Assembly (NCBI GenBank): GCA_041394885.1
Contig: JAWKHI010000026.1
Location: forward strand, 30,532-94,531
Length of the DNA: 64,000 bases
Direction: 5' to 3'
DNA from: DSOI01 sp041394885
Lineage (GTDB): Bacteria; Acidobacteriota; Terriglobia; Bryobacterales; Bryobacteraceae
Under the pieces are notes generated by a model. That model did no database searches, was not told the DNA's origin, and saw nothing but the letters and a program-made list of their open reading frames with translations. The position numbers were made by a program, and so were the translations under genes. This document shows, one piece after another, positions 45,441-55,231 of the stretch; position 1 is the first letter of the stretch, and each line of letters opens with the position of its first letter.

Positions 45441-47620
45441 TGGTTGCTGGTCACCTTAATGTTGTCGATAAAGACTTCGAAGGGCGCATCGGCATAGACG
45501 CCGGGAGCACCTTCGCGGTTTCCGATCGGGTCGATGGTCTCGATGGTCCACTCGGCGGGCTCGGGATCGGCCGCGGGCCATGCCTTGCCTTGCGCCTTTG
45601 TTTTTCCATCGGGAAGATTCTCGACGCGGAGCTTGAGCCGGTACCAGGTGTCCTTGTTGAACGCAAATTTCTTCGCGACGCTTCGCTTGGTCTCCGGCTG
45701 CCAGGAATCGAGCTCAATGCGTTGGTGGTTGCCGGAAATGACGAGTTGGTAGCGCTGGGCTACAACCCCGGCGTCGCCCATCTGACGGCGCTTTTCGATG
45801 GCGCGGACGTCGGCCTGAATGGTATAGTCGTGCTCGTCGTTGTTGCCGAACACCGAACGAGCGCGCTTGGTAAAGGGGTTGTCAGCCAGTTTCACCAAGA
45901 CTTTGTTGCCTTCCAGATCGCGAATCTGATACTTGCCGGTGGTGTTGATCCAGTGCCGGGGCGGAGCGCCGGGAGCGGCCGATTCGAAGTCCTCGGAGAT
46001 CGGGATCACAGGGAGCACACGGGCCCGCGCTGAGGCCGTGATGCCGGCCGCGGTGGCTTTGATCACGCCGGCATGCGCACCCGAGGCAGGAGCGGTGTAG
46101 ACGCCGTCGGCGGCAATGGCGCCGCCCAGGCCTTCGAGTTTGAACTCAGCCTTCTCCTCGCGGACGAAGTTCGCGTTCGCGTCAAACAGCCGAACGCGGA
46201 AACGAACTTTCTCGCCGGGTTTGAGATTGGCTTCGGCGGGCACGACCAGCGCCGACACCGGGGCGCCGGGGGTTACGCGCGAGGGAGCAACCGCGGACTT
46301 GGTGACCTGCTTTTTGCCGAAACAGTAGATCGCCTTCTGAGACACGACGTAGACGCGGCCATTGGAAATCGCCGGCGACGCGGTGATCTGTTCGATTTCG
46401 CCCTGGCCGAGCTTCACATGATCGAGCACCTCGACGCCTTCCCGCGAGGGCTTCAGGATGTAGAAGCTCCCGTTCTCGTTGCCGACATAGAGCTTGCCGT
46501 CGGCCAGCACCGGCGACGCTTTTTGGATCGTCCCAAGGTTCTTTTTCCAGAGCTGCTTGCCGGTGGTCACCTCATACGCAAACAGGTTGCTGCCGTTGTC
46601 GATAATGTAGAGCACATCGCCATCGAGGACCGGCGAGGAAAAGCCGTATTGCACGCCGGTGATGGACCACTTCATCTGCTGCGGCTTGATCTCACCCTTG
46701 GAATCGATGTCGACGGCCGCCAGCAACCCCATCTCGTTCGATTCGAGATTTTCTTCCGAGTGGCTCACCACGACATTGTTCTTGTAGACGGCAACGCCGG
46801 TGTTCACGCCGCGCTTGGACATGTAGAACTTCCAAACCGGCTCTCCGGTGTGGGCCTTGATGGCGTGGATGGTGCCGTCGCCGCCGCCGGCAATCAACAG
46901 GCGGGTTCCGTTGTGGGTGACGATGGTGGGAGGCGAATAGGTAGTGTCGAACGGCCGGCCGCCGGGCGTGCTGACGTAAACGGTCTCGCCGGTCTTTTTG
47001 TCGAAGGCCATGAAGCGGTGCGCCGCCCGGGCGGTTTCACCCCAAGCGGTGGTGACGCCGCTGACGATAACGAGATTCTGTTCGAGGATTGGGGAGACGG
47101 TACGTCCGCCGTGAGTGGTGACGATGCCGAAATCCTCCACCATCGTCCGCTCCCACACCTTCTTGCCTTGCGGGGAGACCGCCAGAAGAGTGCCGCCGGC
47201 GCCGAACACATAGACGTTGCCGGTTTCCGGATCCACCGACGGCGACGACCACGCGATGCGATGTGGCGGAACATCGCTCGAATAGACGTTGTACTTGTAC
47301 TCCCATAGCACTTTGCCCGAATCGGCATCCAGACACATCAGCCGCTCCTGGAGTGTGATGTCTTCGCCCGCGGTGTTGAGCACATAGACGCGTCCGTTAA
47401 AGACCACCGGCGTGGAGCGGCCTCCGAAGGGCGCTTTCCAAGCCAAGCCGGCGCCATCGGGGGACCACTTCACGGGTAGATTTTTCTCCGGGGAGTGGCC
47501 ATCGCGGAGGGGACCGCGGTAATCGGTCCAATCGGCGGCGAATCCTTGGGGAGCCAGGTTCAGAGCCAGGAACGCCGACAGGGAGAGGGTGAAAATGCGA
47601 AATGGGAAGGCTGTCATCAT
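45437..47620 (-). CDS. Secreted PQQ-like beta-propeller protein with C-terminal lectin-like domain
   Basis: 727 residues. The signal peptide is RIFTLSLSAFLALNLAPQGFA. An N-terminal propeller (about 30-430) starts with DWTDYRGPLRDGHSPEKNLPV, the usual opening of planctomycete and acidobacterial PQQ-like proteins, and has blades such as LMCLDADSGKVLWEYKY and FMAFDKKTGETVYVSTPGG. A Big/Ig-like linker (PGAPVSALVVPAEANLKPGE) follows, and then a jelly-roll domain (about 545-727) resembling LamG/DUF1080 folds, ending FEVFIDNIKV. This suggests polysaccharide or sugar handling outside the cell, but no catalytic residues are identified. AAGGACGGA precedes the start. Confidence 0.88.
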   Translation of the reverse strand: MMTAFPFRIFTLSLSAFLALNLAPQGFAADWTDYRGPLRDGHSPEKNLPVKWSPDGAGLAWKAPFGGRSTPVVFNGRVYVLNTAGEDITLQERLMCLDADSGKVLWEYKYNVYSSDVPPHRIAWSSPSVDPETGNVYVFGAGGTLLAVSPQGKKVWERTMVEDFGIVTTHGGRTVSPILEQNLVIVSGVTTAWGETARAAHRFMAFDKKTGETVYVSTPGGRPFDTTYSPPTIVTHNGTRLLIAGGGDGTIHAIKAHTGEPVWKFYMSKRGVNTGVAVYKNNVVVSHSEENLESNEMGLLAAVDIDSKGEIKPQQMKWSITGVQYGFSSPVLDGDVLYIIDNGSNLFAYEVTTGKQLWKKNLGTIQKASPVLADGKLYVGNENGSFYILKPSREGVEVLDHVKLGQGEIEQITASPAISNGRVYVVSQKAIYCFGKKQVTKSAVAPSRVTPGAPVSALVVPAEANLKPGEKVRFRVRLFDANANFVREEKAEFKLEGLGGAIAADGVYTAPASGAHAGVIKATAAGITASARARVLPVIPISEDFESAAPGAPPRHWINTTGKYQIRDLEGNKVLVKLADNPFTKRARSVFGNNDEHDYTIQADVRAIEKRRQMGDAGVVAQRYQLVISGNHQRIELDSWQPETKRSVAKKFAFNKDTWYRLKLRVENLPDGKTKAQGKAWPAADPEPAEWTIETIDPIGNREGAPGVYADAPFEVFIDNIKVTSNQ

Positions 47621-47673
47621 CGGGGTCCGTCCTTCATCATATTACGTATAGGGTGAACGGCGGCCCGGAAGGG

Positions 47674-49014
47674 TTACAGCGGATCGAGCGGCCGGACCCG
47701 CGCGGGAGATCCCGCGCGCGATGAATCGAAGGCAAGCACATCCGCGATCGCCTGGAGGCTGGCGGCTCGCTCACTCCAGGATTCCCGCTGCGCCCATTCC
47801 ATGCGGGCTTGGCGGGCCGAGGAGGAATCGGACGCCAGAGCCGGCTCGATGCAGTCGGCAAAGTGCGCCGAATTTTGGGCCAGCACCAGGAGAGGATCCA
47901 GGCGAGCCGTCTCCGGCAATCGCCGCGCCACGACGGGCAAACCGGCGGCGAAGTATTCGAAAATCTTGATCGGGCTTGCGGACCGTGTTAGGGGAGTATC
48001 GCGAAAGGGAAGCAACCCCAGATCGAAATTGGCCAAGTGGGCGGGCAGTTTGGCGTATGGGATCTCGCCAAGCAGTTCGACGTTGGGAAGCGACCGCAAC
48101 GCGGCCACGCGGCGGTTGTCCACGCGGCCGATCAGGCGGAAACGGAACCGCGGGTTGCGCTCGGCGGCCAGCCGGATGGCTTCGGCGTCGAACCAGTCCT
48201 CAATCGCGCCAACGTAACCGGCCACGGGCGAGGGACCGGGGGCGGGGCGGTCAGCGGCAGGAGCGAAATGATCGAAATCGGCGGCGTTGTGGATCACCGA
48301 GCATTTGCTCTCGAGGCCGGGAAATCGTTCGAGTGTGAGATTGGCCAGATGAGTAGAAGCGAACAGGACGTGCGCGGCCTCTTCGAGCAGTTTCGGCTCC
48401 GATTGGACGACCGACCGGGAAGTTGTGTCGAAACCGGCAAGCAGATCATGGCAGTCGTATAGGATCGGCCATCCGAAGCGCGTACGAAGCTGTTGGGCCG
48501 CGCCGAGCCACGTCGGCAGACTCAGGACCTGGACCACCGGCCCGGGACACAGCGCGCGGAGCCTCGCCAGTTGGCCCGCCAGCAGCGACGATTCGAGGTC
48601 GCTGAGGATCCGGTGGTGAAAGACGGGCTCTCGCGGCAGCCGCACATGCAGCTCGAAAATGGCATCTCCGATCCGCGATGCCTTCGGACCCCGATCGAAC
48701 CGGTACAGTGTCGGAAACTGCCGGCCCATGTTCGGATTCAGGTAGAAGCAGCGGCTGCCGGAGGCCGACAACGCGCGCGCCAGTTGCTGGCTGCGCTGAA
48801 TGCGCGAGTGCCAGTCAATCATCGGGAGGAACAGGAACACCGGTTGGCTTGATCTGGCGGGGGAGAGAAAACCACCCGGGGTTAGCGCCTGGACGGGATT
48901 CTCCCAGCAGGCTCGAAACTCATCCGGCCGGGCGGCCGGGACCAGGGGAAAATAGGCGCCACGCAGGTAATAAGGGCGGACACGCTCCTTAATAGCCTGC
49001 CACGCAGAAATCAT
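47674..49014 (-). CDS. GT4-type glycosyltransferase
   Basis: 446 residues from the ATG at 49014. GT-B fold: the N-terminal domain has FLFLPMIDWHSRIQRSQQLARALSASGSR. The C-terminal domain has SVIHNAADFDHFAP, GYVGAIEDWFDAEAI, FRFRLIGRVDN, NVELLGEIPYAKLPAHLANFD and the donor-binding SPIKIFEYFAAGLPVVA. It resembles the GT4 part of the large fusion protein next to it, so the two are probably paralogues working on the same glycan. The sugar donor is unknown. An extra in-frame ATG lies at 49038, but its extension has no conserved content. Confidence 0.88.
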   Translation of the reverse strand: MISAWQAIKERVRPYYLRGAYFPLVPAARPDEFRACWENPVQALTPGGFLSPARSSQPVFLFLPMIDWHSRIQRSQQLARALSASGSRCFYLNPNMGRQFPTLYRFDRGPKASRIGDAIFELHVRLPREPVFHHRILSDLESSLLAGQLARLRALCPGPVVQVLSLPTWLGAAQQLRTRFGWPILYDCHDLLAGFDTTSRSVVQSEPKLLEEAAHVLFASTHLANLTLERFPGLESKCSVIHNAADFDHFAPAADRPAPGPSPVAGYVGAIEDWFDAEAIRLAAERNPRFRFRLIGRVDNRRVAALRSLPNVELLGEIPYAKLPAHLANFDLGLLPFRDTPLTRSASPIKIFEYFAAGLPVVARRLPETARLDPLLVLAQNSAHFADCIEPALASDSSSARQARMEWAQRESWSERAASLQAIADVLAFDSSRAGSPARVRPLDPL

Positions 49015-49101
49015 GGATCGAATTTCTCCAGAACACATGGTAGCGCGTTCCGGGATCGAATGAATTCCGCGCGCATTGCATTTCGCCCGGGATCAGGTGC
49101 A

Positions 49102-52100
49102 CTACTCGATGGTAAACGGCAGCGGCTCGGAGGCGCCCAAATCGCTCACCAGACGCACGGGCACCTCACCGGCGTGCACGGTGAGTTCCGGCCTGACCAG
49201 CGCGGTCAACATTCGCGGCCCGGCGTAGGAAGTAGGCAGCTTCTCGACGCCGAACTGGATGAACGTGTACGGCGTGGCCCGCTCGCACTCGACGGCGATC
49301 GCGTAGTGGCCGTTCGGCTGCAACTGGAACGGTTCGCCGGCGCGGGCGCGCGGCGGGTGCAGTTTAGTGAGCACCGGCGCCCAGGGGGCGTCTTCCTGCG
49401 GCATGGCTCCGGCTGCGATGAATTCCCTGACCAGCATCGGCGGCTCCTCGCTCACCGGACGCACACCGGGGCGGAGCCGGTGCGGCTGCCATTCCACGCC
49501 CCATTTGCTCTCGAACCGCGCTCGATTCTGATTGAAAATGCGCAGCGACTCGGCCGGATCGAGCTTCTTGAAAGATCCGTTGCCGAAATGATGCAGGAAG
49601 CAATCCTCGGCCGTCACGATCCCGTAGCCGGCCCGGCGCACGCGAAGACAGAAATCATCGTCCTCGAACATGCCCACGGTGTAGCGCTCGTCGAGCTCGC
49701 CGACCTCGTCCCACAACTTTCTGGGGAACAGGCTGCACAGCAGGGGAACGCAGTCGAGCGGCATCGTTTCTCCCCGCTTGTCCCGCGCCAAGGTGAGCGC
49801 GAAGGCTTCCATGCCGGCGAGATCACCGTAAGAGTAGTCGATTTTGGTTTCGTTACCGGAGAAATTGGTTACAGGCGCCGTCATTCCGATGGGCCCGGCC
49901 GAGGGGTTCTGTGCGCGGAACGGCGCCATCAGGCGCCCGATCCAACCCGGCGTCACGATGGTGTCCGGATTCAGAATGAGCAGCCATTCTCCGCGGGCCT
50001 CGCGGGCCGCGAGATTGTTGCCGCCGGCGAAACCGAGATTCTCTTTCAAATCAAAGACGCGGAGCCGGGTGTCGGCCGAGGCGCGCTGCCGAAGCAGGCG
50101 CGCGGACCCATCGGTGGAGTTGTTGTCCACCAGAACCACCTCGTAGTTCGGATAGGTGGTATTGCGTTCGATCGAATCGAGGAAGGGGTCCAGAAACTCT
50201 TCGCTGTTGTAGGTGACTACGAGTATGGATACCATCGGAGTGGCCTTCTCGACGGCATCGAGCAGGAGGCTGGTGCGGGCGGCCCAGGTATTCTTTTTCG
50301 CGAAGTCGATGCGTTTCGACGCCAATCCGGGTGGCTCGCTCAAGGCGCGGTCGAGCGCCTGGGCGAACTCCTCGGGCGTCCCGGCCAGATAGAGGATGTC
50401 ATGCAGGTGTTCCAGCTCGCGCATCGGCGTAGCCACTACGGGCTTACCCTGACTGAAGTATTCGTACATCTTGACCGGATCCACGCCTTCCACCACTTTA
50501 TTGATGCGGAACGGGATCAGGCACACATCGAAGTCGGCGAGGTATGACGGTAGTTCGCGGTAGTTTCGCTCACCGAGGAATTCCGCATTCGGGGCGGCGC
50601 GCATCTCGGCCGGATCCACCTCATGCACCTGCCCAATGAAGATGAATGAATAGCTCGGGCGCAGTTTCACCACCGCGGTCATCAGCTCCACGTCGAACCA
50701 CGTGGAGATGGCGCCGAAATAGCCGATGATGGGGCGGGGCTTGGTGCTGAGCCAACCCGCGGATTCGCCCTGATGAAAAAAGTCAAAGTCGGCGCCGTTG
50801 GGCGCCAGCAACGGTGGGGGCTGGTTCTCCTTGTGGCGCTCGGCGAAGGCTCGCGAGGTGACGACAAACACGTCGGTTTCCCCGATGAGCTTCCGCTCGT
50901 CGGCCAGCACGGGCTCGCCAATGAGTGGCGGCGTCGACCAATGCTGCCAGTCGTCCATCATGTCGTACAGCACCAGGGAGCCCAACCGTTCCCGCATCCG
51001 CAACGCCAGCCGACGCCAGAATGGAAATTGGAGATAGGCAAAGCTTTCCGAGATCCGATGCTCCCGAAAGAACGGTTCAAGGCCGCTCATCATCCGGTCC
51101 ACAATTTCGTTGGTCAGGTGACCACCGTACAGGTCGACGGGCACACCCGGGATGTGAAGCTCCCACAGCCCTTCGCGCAGCGGCATGATTTCGAACGGGG
51201 GCCCACCGGGCGTGGGTTGCCGGGTGGGGCTGAGCCAATAAACGCGATGCCCGCGCTCGGCCATCCGAACCGCGATCTGCTGCGGGCGCTGGAAACGGAA
51301 CTCGAAATCGACGATCGACAAAATCACGATGTCGAACTTGCGTGGCTTCACTGGAGCGACAGCCGCGGGTAGCGCTTCGCCGAGGGGACGCTGGAGGCCG
51401 TCGGGAGCGAAGCGCCACGGATCCGGAAATGGCAGTTCGTACTTGGAGAGGTCATGCGAACCGGACAGCCACTGAAAGGGAAGGCGAAGGGCCGCCAGCG
51501 CGCCGCCACCTTCGCCGCGTATCAGTTTCGAGTAAGCTTCGCGAATGCCGAGCATGACGCGCCAGGCCCGTTGCGAGCGGTAGGCGGCGAGCTTGGCGTC
51601 CAGGTCCGCACTCAAGGTTGCCAGGCCCGCGAGAGTCTGCTTGCGCAACGAGTCCGCCCGGCTAAGTAGAGTGGCATGCGCGTTGCGGGCCTCCCGCAAC
51701 TGGCTCTCCAAATCGGTCGAGTGCTCGACCGCCTCGAGGAGCTTGGCGGTGAGGCGCTCGTTCTGATAAGCCCATTCCGACGCGCTCCGGATGGCATCGT
51801 CCCGTGTCTGCACGAGATCTTCGCGCCGCTTGTTCCACGCCGCTTCGCGCTCGCTTACCCGGTCCCGTTCGGCCTCGGCTTCGGCGGCGAGTTGCCGGGC
51901 TTGCTCCTGATGCGCCGCCAGTTCCTGGCGCACCGCGGCCAATTGGTCTTCTGCCTGGCTCAGGTTCGATTCGGCGGCGCGCAACCGCTGGGCGGTTTCC
52001 GCAAGGCCAGCCTCGGTCTGGCGCAGCTTGGCGTCGGAGGCGAGCAAGCGGGCTGCCGTGTCTCGCTCGCGGGCTTCGGCGGCGGTGAGTCTGTTCTCGG

Positions 52101-53229
52101 CCTCGCTCAAACGCGATTCGCTGGCGGCGAGACTCGCCCGCGCCTGTTCCGTCTCGGACGCCGCCGCCTGCAAGCCTCCCAGTTGCTGCTCCACGCGTTC
52201 GAGGGCCGTCAATTGAGCACCGAGCGCCGCGAAGCCGGTATCGAGCCCGCGTTGATGTTCTCCGAGCCGGATGTCGAGCGCTTCCCGCGCGGCGCGCTCA
52301 GCCGCCAAAGCCGCCTCCACAGAGGACCGGGCCGCATCGGCCGCCTTTTCCCGCTCCAGTGCCGCGGTAAGCCGGCGTTCGGCGGCGAGACGCAACGACA
52401 ACGCATCCATCAATGCGGACCGCATTTCGTCACTGGCAATGGCGCCGGCCCCGTTGCCGCGGGGACGTGTCCAGGAATCGCCGGGCGGGGCCACGGCGTC
52501 GCCGACACACCCGAGCGCGGCGGTCAGATACCCCTTCTCCTCCACCGGCACCACAGGCGACCGGTGCACGGCCAGGATCTCCTCAGAAAGCGGCGACCCC
52601 ACCCCGGCCAACGTGCGGATGAAGTACTCGGTGGTGGCTTCGCCGAGGGTGCAATGGCCGAGCAATTGGAGGCCCGCGGCGGCAAAGACCTCTCCGAGGT
52701 CCGCGAGCGGCGTCTCCCGGCCCCAAGGCCACTGCCCAGAGGACGCCATGTGGCCACGCCAGACCCAATACCAGTAACAGCGCCGGTTCGGCACCAGCAC
52801 CATGACGTAGTTTCGGCTCCGGCTGGCCATGCCTCGCAGCAGGCGCGCCTGCTCGTCCAGGGAATAGTGCTCGAAGACACCGGCGTTGAATACGAGATCG
52901 TATTCGGGGTGAGCGGACTCGGCCAGATCACCCGGTTCGAAACGCGCCTGGGCGCCCGCGGCGGCGAATGCGCGGCGGGCGTAGTCAAGCGCCAGTGGGG
53001 AAAAGTCGAGCAGAGTGACGTCGAAGCGGCCGGTCTGTGAAAGGGCGAGACTCTGCCACCCGGCCCCGCTCCCGGCCTCGAGCACCTTGCCGCCCCCAGG
53101 GAGCAACTCGTCCACCAGCGTGACAAAGCGCCGGTTGAACACTTCAGTCTCGGGATCGGGATCCACGAGAGGCAGGTCGCGGTAGAAATCGTCCCATTTG
53201 GCCTTCTCGGCGGCGGAGTCCTGCATCAT
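49102..53229 (-). CDS. Methyltransferase / coiled-coil / GT4 / GT2 fusion protein
   Basis: 1375 residues. Residues about 40-200 are a class I SAM methyltransferase (VLEAGSGAGWQSLALSQTG, VTLLDFSPLALDYARR, YDLVFNAGVFEHYS). About 280-560 is an unbroken Ala/Glu/Arg coiled coil. About 633-985 is a GT4 domain (FEFRFQRPQQIAVRMAERGHRV, IGYFGAISTWFD, PVKMYEYFSQGKPVVATP). About 998-1250 is a GT2 domain (VSILVVTYNSEEFLDPFLDSI, VVLVDNNSTDGS, LILNPDTIVTPGWIG, GMFEDDDFCLRVRRAG). The last about 85 residues form a beta-rich tail. Such assemblies build surface polysaccharides; the coiled coil may set spacing between active sites like the KfoC/WbdA-type rulers. No membrane helix is seen. The frame is intact over 4.1 kb. 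Confidence 0.9.
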   Translation of the reverse strand: MMQDSAAEKAKWDDFYRDLPLVDPDPETEVFNRRFVTLVDELLPGGGKVLEAGSGAGWQSLALSQTGRFDVTLLDFSPLALDYARRAFAAAGAQARFEPGDLAESAHPEYDLVFNAGVFEHYSLDEQARLLRGMASRSRNYVMVLVPNRRCYWYWVWRGHMASSGQWPWGRETPLADLGEVFAAAGLQLLGHCTLGEATTEYFIRTLAGVGSPLSEEILAVHRSPVVPVEEKGYLTAALGCVGDAVAPPGDSWTRPRGNGAGAIASDEMRSALMDALSLRLAAERRLTAALEREKAADAARSSVEAALAAERAAREALDIRLGEHQRGLDTGFAALGAQLTALERVEQQLGGLQAAASETEQARASLAASESRLSEAENRLTAAEARERDTAARLLASDAKLRQTEAGLAETAQRLRAAESNLSQAEDQLAAVRQELAAHQEQARQLAAEAEAERDRVSEREAAWNKRREDLVQTRDDAIRSASEWAYQNERLTAKLLEAVEHSTDLESQLREARNAHATLLSRADSLRKQTLAGLATLSADLDAKLAAYRSQRAWRVMLGIREAYSKLIRGEGGGALAALRLPFQWLSGSHDLSKYELPFPDPWRFAPDGLQRPLGEALPAAVAPVKPRKFDIVILSIVDFEFRFQRPQQIAVRMAERGHRVYWLSPTRQPTPGGPPFEIMPLREGLWELHIPGVPVDLYGGHLTNEIVDRMMSGLEPFFREHRISESFAYLQFPFWRRLALRMRERLGSLVLYDMMDDWQHWSTPPLIGEPVLADERKLIGETDVFVVTSRAFAERHKENQPPPLLAPNGADFDFFHQGESAGWLSTKPRPIIGYFGAISTWFDVELMTAVVKLRPSYSFIFIGQVHEVDPAEMRAAPNAEFLGERNYRELPSYLADFDVCLIPFRINKVVEGVDPVKMYEYFSQGKPVVATPMRELEHLHDILYLAGTPEEFAQALDRALSEPPGLASKRIDFAKKNTWAARTSLLLDAVEKATPMVSILVVTYNSEEFLDPFLDSIERNTTYPNYEVVLVDNNSTDGSARLLRQRASADTRLRVFDLKENLGFAGGNNLAAREARGEWLLILNPDTIVTPGWIGRLMAPFRAQNPSAGPIGMTAPVTNFSGNETKIDYSYGDLAGMEAFALTLARDKRGETMPLDCVPLLCSLFPRKLWDEVGELDERYTVGMFEDDDFCLRVRRAGYGIVTAEDCFLHHFGNGSFKKLDPAESLRIFNQNRARFESKWGVEWQPHRLRPGVRPVSEEPPMLVREFIAAGAMPQEDAPWAPVLTKLHPPRARAGEPFQLQPNGHYAIAVECERATPYTFIQFGVEKLPTSYAGPRMLTALVRPELTVHAGEVPVRLVSDLGASEPLPFTIE

Positions 53230-53287
53230 GCGTTCAAGAGGCCCAGTATACCGTTCCAGGTTCGTGTTTCGATGACGAAGCCCGCCT

Positions 53288-54324
53288 CTACCGGTGGGTG
53301 CCTTCGATTTTCACGAGCGGCGGCTCGAGCGATGCGGGATCCATCGCCGGAGCGATCGTTTGCGGGTCTCGCCAAGAATCGATAATCGAGATCTGATGCA
53401 CGCAGGAAACGGTGCAGTGCGGAGCGCAAGTCTTCACGGTGCCATATTCTCGCCTGATATCTTCGCGAGTATATTCGAGGAGTGGGCGGCCGGGGTACCC
53501 GCGCTGCTGCGAGCAATAGTGGACCAGGCCGTCTTCGCAGATGTAGAGATAGCGGCCGCCGGCGCGGCAGCGCCATTGATTGGGCCGCCCGTCCGCGATG
53601 GCTTCCTGAAAGCCGTTGATCTGAGAATAGCTGGACTTTTCCGCCGTCTTGATCTCGCGGTACACTTCGCGTTCACGGGCCGCGAGCGGCTGCATCTGCC
53701 CGTCGCCATCGTGGATAATTCCCACCGTGGAGGTGAAGCCGAGGTCCAGGGCGCGGCGCGAGATGGTGAGCGCGTCTTCGGGATTGCGCGTCCCGCCGCC
53801 GACGACGGAGTTAATATTGACGTGAAACAGCGCGTACTCGGCGAGCATCTGGAGTTTCTTGTCGAGCACCTTGAGGCTTTTTTCGACACGTCGTCGGGCA
53901 TGACGTTATCGATGGAGATCTGGTGACCGAGGCCGGCCTGGTTGAGCCGCTGGATGCGATCCGGCATCAGCAGGTAACCGTTGGTGATCATACCGGCGAG
54001 CATGCCGCGCTTCCGGATCCGCGCCACGATGTCGTCCAATTCGGGATGTAACAGGGGCTCACCGCCCGAAATGGTGACGATGGTGGTGCCGAGATCCGCC
54101 AACCGGTCGACCCGGCCGAGCATGGTATCGAGCGGGACGGGCTTGGAGACGTCATCGTACTCATTGCAATAGGCGCAGGCAAGGTTGCAGCGCCGCATGG
54201 GAATGAGGTGTGCCAGGATGGGATGGCTGGTGGAGGCCAAGCCCTTGGCGATCATTTTCAGCTCGCGGGCTCGCCGGGCCGCAGCAATCCACCTGCGCCG
54301 CCACTGTAGGGAATTCGATGCCAT
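53288..54324 (-). CDS. Radical SAM protein with a C-terminal Cys-rich (SPASM-like) segment, one apparent frameshift
   Basis: Corrected length about 345 residues. The SAM cluster motif is CNLACAYC (CxxxCxxC), followed by GTTIVTISGGEPLLHPELD, MITNGYLL and GHQISIDN. At about 53880 the strand has six A where seven are needed (GTGTCGAAAAAAGCC): one added A joins DDVSKK to SLKVLDKKLQMLAEYALFHVNIN and keeps the frame to 53288. The C-terminal half carries Cys residues in WRCRAGGRYLYICEDGLVHYC and TCAPHCTVSCVHQIS, which look like auxiliary cluster ligands of the SPASM/twitch type. The substrate is unknown. Its position between a LolA-like gene and the big glycosyltransferase fusion suggests an envelope or glycan role. 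Confidence 0.8.
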
Positions 54325-54417
54325 GGCCCTGATAAAGCTCCATTAGAGCACAGACGCAGGGCACTCTCCGAGCACCACGCGGCCAGTGGCCGGTTTCGCC
54401 GCTTGAACAGCGCGGTA

Positions 54418-55221
54418 TCAGGGTTTTTTGGGCGGCTCGCCTTCTTTCGGCTTCTCTTCCCCGGCCACCGTATCGCCAAACGTGATCTTGACGTCGCTCT
54501 TGAACTGCTTGTAGTCCTCGTACTTCACGGTCATTTTGATCCGCACGCGCTGCCCGGAGTCGAACTCCAGCAGGTCATTGGCGAAGGTATAGGTGGGGAA
54601 CCAGAATTTCTTGTCGATTTGCTCGCGGTAGGTTTCGAACTTGGGAAACTGCTGGTCCTGACCCTTTTTCTGTACGCCGGTGCCGCGTCCATAGGTCTTC
54701 ACGATCTGAAGGTCCCGGTCGTCCACCCAGATGACGCCGGCGAAGTAGCGCTGCCCGCTTTCCATCTTCTTCGGCTTTACGGCGAATGCGTAGGTGGGGA
54801 TCTCGTCCAGGGTCTCCTTGCCGAGGTAACGCACGTCGTATTTGTCGATATCCTTGCTCGTGAGCACGAACGGCTGTACGCTGCGCAGATCCTGTTCGTC
54901 TTCCGGCGACAGGTTCACGAGATGCAGAGTGGGCACCGGGGCGCGTGCAATTCTCTCGTTCCGCTTGCCGTCTGAGGTGAACACGATGTCGGACTCGACG
55001 TCGAACCGCCCGCCCGGAGTCCCGTCTTCGGTGAACTCCTGGACGCGGACGGTCTGGTGGTAGGTGTAGTTCTCGCGAGCGGCGGCGAACTCAGCCTCCT
55101 TGGCTGCGAATTTCGTGATGATTTCCTGGATCTCGGATTCGGACGGATTCTCGCGCGCGGCCCAGGAGGCGGCAGGGGCGAGCACGCCGGCGATGGCGGC
55201 AATCGTGAAGAGACGCATCAT
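54418..55221 (-). CDS. Secreted LolA-like outer membrane lipoprotein-sorting-type protein
   Basis: 267 residues. A signal peptide (RLFTIAAIAGVLAPAASWA) precedes an N-terminal helix with EIQEIITKFAAKEAEFAAARENYTYHQTV (read in parts), then long beta strands (VESDIVFTSDGKRNERI, TYAFAVKPKKMESGQRYFAGVIWVDDRDLQIVKTYG) and a Lys/Pro/Glu-rich tail (GEEKPKEGEPPKKP). The half-barrel pattern is that of LolA/LolB and the MucB/RseB group, and this family is common in acidobacteria without known function. Eleven bases separate it from the acyl-CoA dehydrogenase gene, suggesting one transcript. Confidence 0.75.
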   Translation of the reverse strand: MMRLFTIAAIAGVLAPAASWAARENPSESEIQEIITKFAAKEAEFAAARENYTYHQTVRVQEFTEDGTPGGRFDVESDIVFTSDGKRNERIARAPVPTLHLVNLSPEDEQDLRSVQPFVLTSKDIDKYDVRYLGKETLDEIPTYAFAVKPKKMESGQRYFAGVIWVDDRDLQIVKTYGRGTGVQKKGQDQQFPKFETYREQIDKKFWFPTYTFANDLLEFDSGQRVRIKMTVKYEDYKQFKSDVKITFGDTVAGEEKPKEGEPPKKP

Positions 55222-55231
55222 GGTGGAAAAC

